Assembly: GCA_021795795.1 (NCBI GenBank)
Contig: JAJYPA010000191.1
Coordinates: 1 to 13,521, forward strand
Direction of reading: 5' to 3'
DNA length: 13,521 nucleotides
Origin: Pseudomonadota bacterium
Lineage (GTDB): Bacteria; Pseudomonadota; Gammaproteobacteria; Halothiobacillales; Halothiobacillaceae
Both the position numbers and the translations under genes were made by a program. The notes beneath the pieces were generated by a model. That model did no database searches. It was not told where the DNA came from and saw nothing but the letters and a program-made list of their open reading frames with translations. Shown here piece by piece: positions 1 through 5,369 of this stretch. The stretch's first letter is position 1; each line of letters starts with the position of its first letter.

Positions 1-40
1 TACGTTGTAGCGCTGTACTGCGTTTGTCGGCGCGGCGCAC

Positions 41-76
41 TTGCCGTTGGCGTCGGGAAAGATTAAGGTATGCCCC
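41..76 (+). promoter_or_regulatory. Putative sigma70 promoter of the tRNA-Ser gene
   Basis: A -35-like TTGCCG (41-46) lies 17 bp before a -10-like TAAGGT (64-69). Transcription would start near 76, a few bases before the mature tRNA 5' end at 80. The bases between the -10 and the start are C-rich (GCCCCCAC), which resembles the GC-rich discriminator of stringently controlled stable-RNA promoters. The assignment rests on spacing and position only. Confidence 0.4.
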
Positions 77-79
77 CAC

Positions 80-168
80 GGAGAGGTACCGAAGTGGCCA
101 TAACGGCGCCGACTCGAAATCGGATGAACAGCAATGTTACGTGGGTTCGAATCCCACCCTCTCCGCCA
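80..168 (+). tRNA. tRNA-Ser (anticodon CGA), CCA encoded
   Basis: A complete class II tRNA cloverleaf can be drawn. The acceptor stem pairs GGAGAGG (80-86) with CCTCTCC (158-164), followed by discriminator G165 and an encoded CCA at 166-168. The D arm is closed by CCG/CGG. The anticodon loop CTCGAAA places anticodon CGA at 115-117, which reads UCG serine codons. A long variable arm (AACA/TGTT), characteristic of tRNA-Ser, precedes the T arm GTGGG-TTCGAAT-CCCAC (141-157). The gene is intact although an integrase gene follows, as expected if an element inserted at the tRNA 3' end and restored it. The terminator at 177-210 ends the transcript. Confidence 0.95.
141..168 (+). other. Candidate attachment site (attL/attR core) in the tRNA-Ser 3' end
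   Basis: Tyrosine integrases encoded next to a tRNA usually recombine in the T-arm and 3' acceptor half of that tRNA, and this gene has an integrase 113 bp downstream. The site is therefore inferred from context. I found no second copy of the tRNA 3' end in the window, so the other end of the element would lie outside it and the core length cannot be defined. Confidence 0.35.
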
Positions 169-176
169 ATGAATAC

Positions 177-210
177 AAAGGGTTAGGCTTAGAGGCCTAG
201 CCCTTTTTCT
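177..210 (+). terminator. Intrinsic terminator after tRNA-Ser
   Basis: AAAGGGTTAGGC (177-188) pairs over 12 bp, with one G-U, to GCCTAGCCCTTT (195-206) around a 6-base loop. The 3' arm runs into a T tract (204-208). This is a strong Rho-independent terminator. It separates tRNA transcription from the integrase gene. Confidence 0.88.
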
Positions 211-280
211 TTGCCAATTTGAATTTGCAGCGTAATTGCAGCACACTGAGGTCAGTTTCGGTTGGCTTTGGAGGTGAGCA

Positions 281-1279
281 ATGGCGTCGATTACACCGAG
301 CTACGATAGGGAAGGGGAGCACATTGGCTGGAAAGCGTCCGTCCGAAAGCGCGGCTTCCCGCCTCAATACCAGACCTTCCGAACCCGCAAGGAGGCCGAA
401 GCCTGGGCTGTAGTCATCGAGTCAGAGATGACGCGAGGCGTCTGGAGGGACCGGTCAGAATCTGAGGGTACAACGCTCGCCGAGTGTCTGGACCGCTATC
501 TTGCCGAAGTGGTGCCCACCAAAAAAGGCGGGCGACGGGAAGTGGATTACGTCCGGCAATGGAAGGCACGACCCATTGCGCATCTCTACATGTCTTCGGT
601 CAGAGGCAAGGACGTAGCTGCGGCCATGAGGGATATGGAAGCCGAGGGGAAGGGGGCCAATACCATCCGGCTGCATCTGGCGCTTCTTTCGCACCTGTTT
701 AAGGTGGCCCGGACAGAGTGGGGTATGGAAGCCTTGAGCAATCCCGTAGAGTCTGTACGTAAACCCCGGCTACCTCAGGGGCGGGATCGCCGATTAGTGG
801 ACGATGAGGAGTGCCGCCTGCTAGAAGCCTGCGATGCCATCAATCCAGAATTAGGAGCCATCGTGCGCTTCGCTATTGAAACCGCCATGCGCCAGGGTGA
901 GATCATGGGTATGGCTTGGGACGCCGTTGACCTGCAGGGGCGAGTGGTGACACTGCAACTTACCAAAAACGGCACCAAACGCGTAGTGCCACTTTCCACT
1001 GCCGCCTTCCGGGTGCTGACTGGTCTGCCTCGCCAGCTAAATGGTGAGGTCTGGATATATGGGCAGGAAGGTGTCAAATACGCATTTCCTGCGGCCTGTC
1101 GTCGCGCTGGCATAAAAGATTTGCGTTTCCATGACCTCCGGCACGAGGCCACCAGCCGCCTGTTCGAAAAAGGCTTCAACCACATGGAGGTATCGGCCGT
1201 CACCGGCCACAAGACTTTACAGATGTTGAAGCGGTACACTCATCTCAAGGCGGAAGATCTGGCGAAGAGGATGGGGTGA
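281..1279 (+). CDS. Tyrosine recombinase / integrase (phage/ICE type)
   Basis: This 332-residue protein is a site-specific tyrosine recombinase that would integrate and excise the element at the adjacent tRNA-Ser. The visible order is an N-terminal arm-binding-like region (about 1-60), a helical core-binding/SAM-like domain (about 65-155) and a catalytic domain (about 170-332). All catalytic residues are present: Arg204 (TAMRQGE), a Lys in the TKNGTKR beta-hairpin (229 or 233), His284 and Arg287 (HDLRH), His310 (TGHK) and nucleophile Tyr319 (KRYTHL). The ATG at 281 follows a good GGAGGTGA ribosome site. Length is normal for phage/ICE integrases. Only weak promoter-like sequence precedes it (TTGCCA at 211-216, 16 bp, TAATTG). 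No excisionase-like gene could be recognised. The gene looks intact, and its last 25 codons are echoed by a degenerate copy at 1665-1742. Confidence 0.95.
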   Translation: MASITPSYDREGEHIGWKASVRKRGFPPQYQTFRTRKEAEAWAVVIESEMTRGVWRDRSESEGTTLAECLDRYLAEVVPTKKGGRREVDYVRQWKARPIAHLYMSSVRGKDVAAAMRDMEAEGKGANTIRLHLALLSHLFKVARTEWGMEALSNPVESVRKPRLPQGRDRRLVDDEECRLLEACDAINPELGAIVRFAIETAMRQGEIMGMAWDAVDLQGRVVTLQLTKNGTKRVVPLSTAAFRVLTGLPRQLNGEVWIYGQEGVKYAFPAACRRAGIKDLRFHDLRHEATSRLFEKGFNHMEVSAVTGHKTLQMLKRYTHLKAEDLAKRMG

Positions 1280-1324
1280 GGCTCTGTAACTCAGTTTCTG
1301 TATTATTAATAAGGACGGTGAAAG

Positions 1325-1579
1325 ATGGTGTGGATTATAACGTGCAACAAGAACAACGGAGCGGTAGGCACATCGCTGCGGAAACCTAAAATGTTTAATA
1401 CGAAGCAAGCTGCACTCGATTGGATATCCGAGAACAGAAGTTTATTTCCCAAATGCAATCTTTATCCAGAAGAGTTCAAACCGACCAGTCCGGGAATCAT
1501 AACCGCAACCATCGAAACGAAGGAACCGCCTGAAATTTTTGGGTATCAGATTTATCAATACGACTTTTCTAATTTCTAG
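1325..1579 (+). CDS. Small hypothetical protein (84 aa)
   Basis: I do not recognise this 84-residue product. It starts with a hydrophobic beta-like stretch (MVWIITCN), has a Lys/Ala-rich segment resembling a short helix (FNTKQAALDWISENRSLF) and ends in an aromatic tail (EIFGYQIYQYDFSNF). No membrane span or signal peptide is visible. The ATG at 1325 has an AAGGACGGTG sequence at suitable spacing. The gene begins 45 bp after the integrase stop, in the same direction, so co-transcription is possible. Its base composition is clearly lower in GC than the integrase or tra genes. Since an integrase remnant follows, the gene may have arrived with a second, now decayed element. Confidence 0.6.
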   Translation: MVWIITCNKNNGAVGTSLRKPKMFNTKQAALDWISENRSLFPKCNLYPEEFKPTSPGIITATIETKEPPEIFGYQIYQYDFSNF

Positions 1580-1664
1580 GGGGGGCTAAATCATCGGTCG
1601 CAAGGCGCAAGGGAAAGACAAGTCCAGACACACGCACTAAACTGCGTCTGATCGCTGAATATCA

Positions 1665-1742
1665 CCCGGCCACAAGACACTACTGATGTTGAGGCGGTAC
1701 ACTCACCTCCGGGCTGAGGATCTGTCGAGGCGACATGGATAA
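1665..1742 (+). pseudogene. 3' remnant of a second tyrosine integrase gene
   Basis: Reading from 1668, the DNA encodes GHKTLLMLRRYTHLRAEDL followed by SRRHG and a TAA stop at 1740-1742. This aligns with the C-terminus of the intact integrase (GHKTLQMLKRYTHLKAEDL, then AKRMG). It includes the catalytic His and Tyr. Nothing integrase-like can be read upstream of about 1663, so about 90 percent of the gene is missing. The copy differs at many third positions and several residues, so it is not a recent duplication of the 3' end. It more likely derives from a related integrase of another element that once occupied the same tRNA site. Confidence 0.85.
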
Positions 1743-1750
1743 ACAAGGAG

Positions 1751-1906
1751 ATGGGTGATGAAACATCATCAGTATTCAAACGAATTGAAGCGAGCGCATC
1801 AAAAAACGGCTGGGAGAAAAAAGAGATAGACTTGTCAATGCTAACCTATCACCCAGTTATTACTGGAATTGATGTGTTTAATCACTTATTTTCCATTGAA
1901 CAATAA
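1751..1906 (+). CDS. Possible small protein (51 aa), uncertain
   Basis: An open frame from ATG 1751 to TAA 1904-1906 encodes 51 residues beginning MGDETSSVFKRIEASASKNG and ending in VFNHLFSIEQ. I recognise no family. AAGGAG lies directly against this ATG, which is too close for normal initiation. It is better placed for ATG 1758 in another frame, which gives only 23 codons. The frame could also be the tail of a truncated gene, since it sits immediately after the integrase remnant in the same lower-GC patch. Confidence 0.25.
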   Translation: MGDETSSVFKRIEASASKNGWEKKEIDLSMLTYHPVITGIDVFNHLFSIEQ

Positions 1907-1922
1907 AGGGCTTAAGTCTAAG

Positions 1923-2312
1923 TATGGATGTTCACCCCCGCCCCGCTTTTCGGAAACCCTTCTCTAGCAGTCTGCGGGCAATGACGCGGATCATTCTAAA
2001 TGCGGTGACAGCCCACGCTCTGCCAGTGTTTTAAGCCTCGCTTCCCGTTCCCCTCTCGCTTCTGATGAGGGGCGGGAAGTGAGGCGCTGGCAGGATGCAG
2101 CGCCATCAGTGGCGAGCATGGGAAGCAGCAAGCACCAGTAACGAGCGCCGTCAGGCGCGTACCGGCGCAGCCGGGCGGGACGCCAGTGCTTGCTCCCATG
2201 CCGCCATTTCCAAAGAAGCCCCCTGAAAGGGGGCGGCGAGGCGAAGCCGAAGCTGGGGTAACAGGTGCGTAAGGGCGCAGCCCGCAGCGTCACCGTGTGC
2301 TGTCCATCCATA
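1923..2312. repeat. Short inverted repeats flanking the structured block
   Basis: TATGGATG (1923-1930) is the exact inverse of CATCCATA (2305-2312). Two further CA bases match after a 2-base gap on the inner side. The pair brackets the structured GC-rich block almost exactly. This resembles terminal repeats of a small non-autonomous mobile element, but the arms are short, no target duplication is obvious and chance is not excluded. Confidence 0.25.
1990..2300. other. Highly structured GC-rich non-coding block (candidate structured RNA or DNA-processing site)
   Basis: The 525-bp gap between 1907 and 2431 holds no convincing gene, but this part is dense in inverted repeats. (1) 2035-2047 pairs with 2073-2085 over 13 bp with one G-U. 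It is continued inward by CCCCTC/GAGGGG (2050-2055/2067-2072) and outward by CTGCCAG/CTGGCAG (2020-2026/2087-2093). (2) 2110-2122 pairs with 2195-2206 with one bulged A, and AGCAAGCAC/GTGCTTGCT (2127-2135/2186-2194) continues it. This stem encloses two smaller hairpins, GCGCC-gtca-GGCGC (2145-2158) and CCGGC-gca-GCCGG (2162-2174). (3) GCCCCC-tgaaa-GGGGGC lies at 2218-2234. (4) GGGC-gca-GCCC lies at 2273-2283. Open frames exist on the minus strand, but their Arg/Pro/Cys-rich products look spurious. It could be a structured RNA, an origin of transfer or replication, or a non-autonomous repeat element; the sequence alone does not decide. Confidence 0.6.
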
Positions 2313-2314
2313 TT

Positions 2315-2345
2315 AACGCTATCCTATGCGCGATAGCGTTTTCCT
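2315..2345 (+). terminator. Terminator-like hairpin or operator palindrome
   Basis: AACGCTATC (2315-2323) and GATAGCGTT (2332-2340) form a perfect 9-bp inverted repeat with an 8-base loop. TTTTCCTTT follows. On the plus strand this would act as a modest intrinsic terminator placed just after the structured block. It also lies upstream of the promoter-like region of the 156-residue gene, so a protein-binding operator is the alternative. Confidence 0.5.
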
Positions 2346-2359
2346 TTATAATCATGGTG

Positions 2360-2407
2360 TTGCATCATAAAAATAAAGCGTATAACATCATCTGTGACAT
2401 TCACAGA
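2360..2407 (+). promoter_or_regulatory. Putative promoter with operator palindrome for the 156-aa gene
   Basis: A weak -35-like TTGCAT (2360-2365) precedes a -10-like TATAAC (2381-2386), with a short 15-bp spacer. At the predicted start point lies a perfect dyad, TCTGTGA-cat-TCACAGA (2391-2407). A repressor bound there would block transcription. As RNA it would form a small hairpin 13 bases before the ribosome site. Promoter strength is doubtful; the dyad itself is clear. Confidence 0.4.
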
Positions 2408-2431
2408 CGAGATAGAAAGAGGGAGGGCAAC

Positions 2432-2902
2432 ATGAATACACAATTGCAAGAACGGAGTGACAGCAGACCCGACGTGTTTTTCGGCATGAATGACGTGGAA
2501 ATGGATCAGGTGTGGCGCTGGCTGGAAAACGAGGCACCGCAGATCAAGGGTTTGCACCTGTTGCAGCCAGCAGTGCCCGCAAGGGGTGGCGATTTGTCGG
2601 AGGTTCACGCTCTGAGCCGGGATGGCTTGTATGCACGCGGCGTCGAGCTGGGTTTGAATGCGATCGGTCTGGGTCATTCCATGTTGCCGGGCGCATCCGC
2701 GCTGTCGCAACCGTGGGTGGATGCCATAGGCACGGAATGGCAATGGGACAAAGTGGCTCTTCAGCCGGTCAGCAACCTCTCCAAGGTGAATTCGGACGCG
2801 CGGGATTTTTCCGATTTGCCCGACGAGGATTTCGCTGTTTTCGTTCGCGGTCTGCTGGATAGTACGGCGGCCTGCGGGTGGAAAAAGCGACCCAGTGTTT
2901 AA
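2432..2902 (+). CDS. Hypothetical protein (156 aa), unknown function
   Basis: The ATG at 2432 is chosen because GGGAGGG (2421-2427) sits at correct spacing. An upstream in-frame ATG at 2297 would add a run crossing the putative promoter and its palindromes and is unlikely. The product is soluble, acidic and rich in Trp. It contains the segments MDQVWRWLENEAPQIKGLHL, IGTEWQWDKVALQP and LPDEDFAVFVRGLLDSTAACG. I recognise no domain. It is the only plus-strand gene between the integrase region and the tra genes, and it converges on the dotA/traY-like gene with only 9 bp between stop codons. The palindromes upstream suggest controlled expression. A role in element regulation, entry exclusion or transfer is possible but not shown. 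Confidence 0.75.
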   Translation: MNTQLQERSDSRPDVFFGMNDVEMDQVWRWLENEAPQIKGLHLLQPAVPARGGDLSEVHALSRDGLYARGVELGLNAIGLGHSMLPGASALSQPWVDAIGTEWQWDKVALQPVSNLSKVNSDARDFSDLPDEDFAVFVRGLLDSTAACGWKKRPSV

Positions 2903-2911
2903 CACCGGGTC
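2882..2911 (-). terminator. Intrinsic terminator of the dotA/traY-like gene, overlapping the convergent gene's 3' end
   Basis: GACCC-a-GTG (2889-2897) pairs with CAC-c-GGGTC (2903-2911) around TTTAA, with one A-C mismatch. Read on the minus strand, the stem is followed by GCTTTTTCC, a good U tract just after the TAA at 2912-2914. On the plus strand the following TTATTCT gives a weaker terminator. The hairpin therefore probably serves both convergent genes, and its 5' arm lies within the last codons of the 156-residue gene. Confidence 0.7.
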
Positions 2912-5317
2912 TTATTCTGGAGGCGGCATAGTCTTCTTCCCTGCAGCCTCTCCGCCTCCTAGATTGCCAGCATTAGTACCAGCGTTCGTTTTACTCCCTC
3001 CTGGGTTCCCTTTACCACCATCTTCATCTTCATCGTCATCCGCTGATTTTTTAGCCAGTTTTGTTACCCCGTAGCCCGCTGCGGCCGTCACCTTGGCTTT
3101 GTTTGCCCCAGATTCAGCCCCCTGTATGGCCTGTTCCTTCTCGCCCAGATGCTGCCCACGTCCACCGATCCACTGCGGTACCTGATCGGCCAGATGAGTG
3201 ATGAGACCCATCAGCATTTTAATCGATCCCCAGAGGGTACCGATAATGATGCCCAGAACGGCGATGGATCCCACGATGCCCAAATGGAACCCATTCATGC
3301 CGGCCATATAGATGGACATGGCGCCGCCCACGAAATGTCCGGCGATGAAGATCAGAAAGAACATGAACACAAAGCCGAAAGTCAGCAATACGGGGCGCAT
3401 TACGATGCCGATGGCCGCCCCGTATCCGTACATGGCCTGTTGCGGGGCGAATCCCTCGCCTTCCGCATAGGCGTGTGCCGCGGCCCAGAGGGGGGCTGCC
3501 ACGATCAGTTCCATCACCAGGAACAGCCAGCCGATGACCGCCATGGTCATGATGGCGCCGGGGATGGCTGGGATGACATAGGCGATGATGGCGCCTTCGA
3601 CCACGAGTCCAAGGCCAATCGGGATTGCGAGCTTGCCTAATGTGTCGGCGGCGTTGGCGGCGAAACGGGCGCCTTTGCTGGCCATCATTCCCGCCATCCA
3701 GCCGCCTGCGGCACCCCCTGCCGCTTCACCCGCGATCTCTGTGCCTCCCGTTTCACCGCCGATCGGCACGAGTGCCCCGGCGCCGGCGCCCACAACAGGC
3801 GCGGCGATGGCAACCCCGTTCGCCACACCCGCCATCACGCCGCCGCCCGCCGCAATCAGTTCGCCCGCAGTGACGATGCTGTGGCCAGTCGACATCATGT
3901 TGGCCAATGGATTACCGGAATCGAGCGATGAAACGACATTCAGCACCTTGCCGCCCAACCAACTGGATTTCCCGGAGGTCCCGCCGGCGGTCGCCGCAAG
4001 GGTGGCGGCACCCAGATAACTGTTGCTGGACTCGTAATGATTGATGACCGCGAAAGCAGTCTTTAGCGTAGGTTCAATGTAACTCGCCGTTCCCATGCCG
4101 ATATACTGCAGATTGGGCATGTTGACCTTGGGATGCAGCATTTTCATGGACGCCTGGGCGGAGGCGTTGATATTGTTGAGCGTCCAGTAATAGAAGGAGG
4201 ATGACGCCCAGCCGAGAGACTCCGACTCCGTGGCGAAGTTGTTGATTTCCGCTTTCAGCGCGGTGCCTTGATCGTTGTTGAGTTGGTTGTAAAGATTCTC
4301 CTGCTGCGTCGCATACGTTTGAACCACCGCCGCTATTTGCGCGGGGGTTACGGGTGCGGCGTTGCTTTGCGCGTTTTGGTCCACAATTTGATTGGCGATG
4401 GGACGCATGGCGCTCATGACGTTGTCCACGGCGTTCTTTTCGGCTGTGCATACCGGATTATTCTGCGCTTGGGTGACCAGCGAGGATGCTGCGGGAATAA
4501 CGGTAGAGACGGCATTCGCCACATAGTTGAACCCATTGGTAATATCAGTTTGGAGTCCAGACCAGAATCCTGACGATGCGGTAGTCCCTTGGCTGTTCAT
4601 GCTGTTGGAGCAGGGTATCTCCACGGTGCCCATGCCGGCGATGAACTGTTGTGACGTGACCGCGTTGGCGGAGGAATTCGTCGCCTGTGCCGCCGCTGTC
4701 GCGCCTCCGGATCCCAGTTGCACGGTGTCGATCCAGTCGCCGCTGTTGACGTTCCCGCGCCAGGCCCAGACGGGCGTCAAGGGGACTTTCTCCCGGTTGA
4801 CCACGTAAGACTGAACGGCGGTCAGCACGGCCAGTTTTTCGATAAACTCGTTATCCCTTCTGACGCTGTTTTGACTCGGCATGATCACCCCCGACATTTT
4901 GGGGATCTCCTGCACGAAGCCGTTCCAGACGTCATCGGCCACCCCAACCCCCCAGTAGACCCCCAGCAACGCGATACACTGGATGAGCGCCAATCCCTTG
5001 GCCCAAGGGAGGGGGAACAGCATGGCGAAGGCGGCGGGGCCGCGAATGGGCGCCCAAACGCTGTGGTACCGCTTCCCCAGTGGCGTCCCTTCATGAGCGG
5101 TCGCCATGCCGCCCACGGTGGCCTGATAGACCAGTAAGGCGCTCACGTACATGAGCAGCGCGATATCGAAAATGGAGAACATCTGCGCCAGTATGGTGCC
5201 AGCGCCTCCCGGTGCCTGCCCTGTCGCCAGCAGCCACCAGTTCGGCCCCAGCAGAGACGACAGCAAACCGGTGGAAATATCGGTGGAAGGCGGGGAAAGA
5301 CTGATGGCGAGGCTCAT
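2912..5317 (-). CDS. traY: DotA/TraY-family inner-membrane protein of a type IVB secretion/conjugation system
   Basis: This 801-residue polytopic membrane protein belongs to the DotA/TraY family, which forms part of the inner-membrane channel in IncI-type conjugation and Dot/Icm systems. Hydrophobic segments lie near 47-66 and 92-130. A long, poorly hydrophobic, presumably periplasmic region follows (about 150-470). A C-terminal cluster of spans covers about 560-710, with family-like stretches IGWLFLVMELIVAAPLWAAA, GEGFAPQQAM and ADQVPQWIGG. The tail after 740 is acidic then Gly/Asn-rich (SADDDEDEDGGK...MPPPE), probably cytoplasmic. IncI1 TraY is of similar size and Legionella DotA is longer. 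The ATG at 5317 follows AAAGGAAA. The gene begins 52 bp after the coupling-protein stop, with one copy of the 20-bp repeat in the gap. No other type IVB channel gene lies in the window. Confidence 0.85.
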   Translation of the reverse strand: MSLAISLSPPSTDISTGLLSSLLGPNWWLLATGQAPGGAGTILAQMFSIFDIALLMYVSALLVYQATVGGMATAHEGTPLGKRYHSVWAPIRGPAAFAMLFPLPWAKGLALIQCIALLGVYWGVGVADDVWNGFVQEIPKMSGVIMPSQNSVRRDNEFIEKLAVLTAVQSYVVNREKVPLTPVWAWRGNVNSGDWIDTVQLGSGGATAAAQATNSSANAVTSQQFIAGMGTVEIPCSNSMNSQGTTASSGFWSGLQTDITNGFNYVANAVSTVIPAASSLVTQAQNNPVCTAEKNAVDNVMSAMRPIANQIVDQNAQSNAAPVTPAQIAAVVQTYATQQENLYNQLNNDQGTALKAEINNFATESESLGWASSSFYYWTLNNINASAQASMKMLHPKVNMPNLQYIGMGTASYIEPTLKTAFAVINHYESSNSYLGAATLAATAGGTSGKSSWLGGKVLNVVSSLDSGNPLANMMSTGHSIVTAGELIAAGGGVMAGVANGVAIAAPVVGAGAGALVPIGGETGGTEIAGEAAGGAAGGWMAGMMASKGARFAANAADTLGKLAIPIGLGLVVEGAIIAYVIPAIPGAIMTMAVIGWLFLVMELIVAAPLWAAAHAYAEGEGFAPQQAMYGYGAAIGIVMRPVLLTFGFVFMFFLIFIAGHFVGGAMSIYMAGMNGFHLGIVGSIAVLGIIIGTLWGSIKMLMGLITHLADQVPQWIGGRGQHLGEKEQAIQGAESGANKAKVTAAAGYGVTKLAKKSADDDEDEDGGKGNPGGSKTNAGTNAGNLGGGEAAGKKTMPPPE

Positions 5318-5344
5318 GGGGGTTTCCTTTTCATTTAATTAATA

Positions 5345-5364
5345 ATGTGTACCAGGCGGAAACA
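5345..5364 (-). repeat. 20-bp intergenic repeat, copy A
   Basis: Plus-strand sequence matches ATGTGYRCMAGGCGGAAACA. It begins 5 bp past the coupling-protein stop codon and ends 27 bp before the dotA/traY-like start. AT-rich ATTATTAATTAA follows it on the minus strand and could supply a -10 region. Two related copies lie at 7648 and 12096. The function is unknown: a shared operator, promoter element or module junction. Confidence 0.7.
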
Positions 5365-5369
5365 ATTAA

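Noticed and set aside
1..79. Possible 3' end of a chromosomal gene before the tRNA (frame 1 open to TAA at 64-66)
   Set aside because: Only 21 codons are visible with no recognisable sequence; the same bases also fit the tRNA promoter.
1990..2300. CRISPR array, retron or group II intron
   Set aside because: No regularly spaced direct repeats, no reverse transcriptase gene and no recognisable intron domain V were found.
1991..2311. Minus-strand open frames of up to 106 codons in the structured block
   Set aside because: Composition is Arg/Pro/Cys/Leu-rich, typical of chance frames in GC-rich repeats; they cross strong hairpins and have no convincing ribosome site.
2391..2407. CRP-type binding site (TGTGA...TCACA)
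   Set aside because: The half-sites are separated by 3 bp rather than the 6 bp needed for a CRP site.
2297..2431. N-terminal extension of the 156-aa gene to ATG 2297, with a hydrophobic stretch resembling a membrane anchor
   Set aside because: The extension covers the putative promoter, terminator hairpin and dyad, while ATG 2432 has a clear ribosome site.
3149..5137. Plus-strand open frames within the traY-like gene
   Set aside because: They are shadows on the opposite strand of a well-supported long membrane-protein gene, with His/Asp/Pro-rich chance composition.
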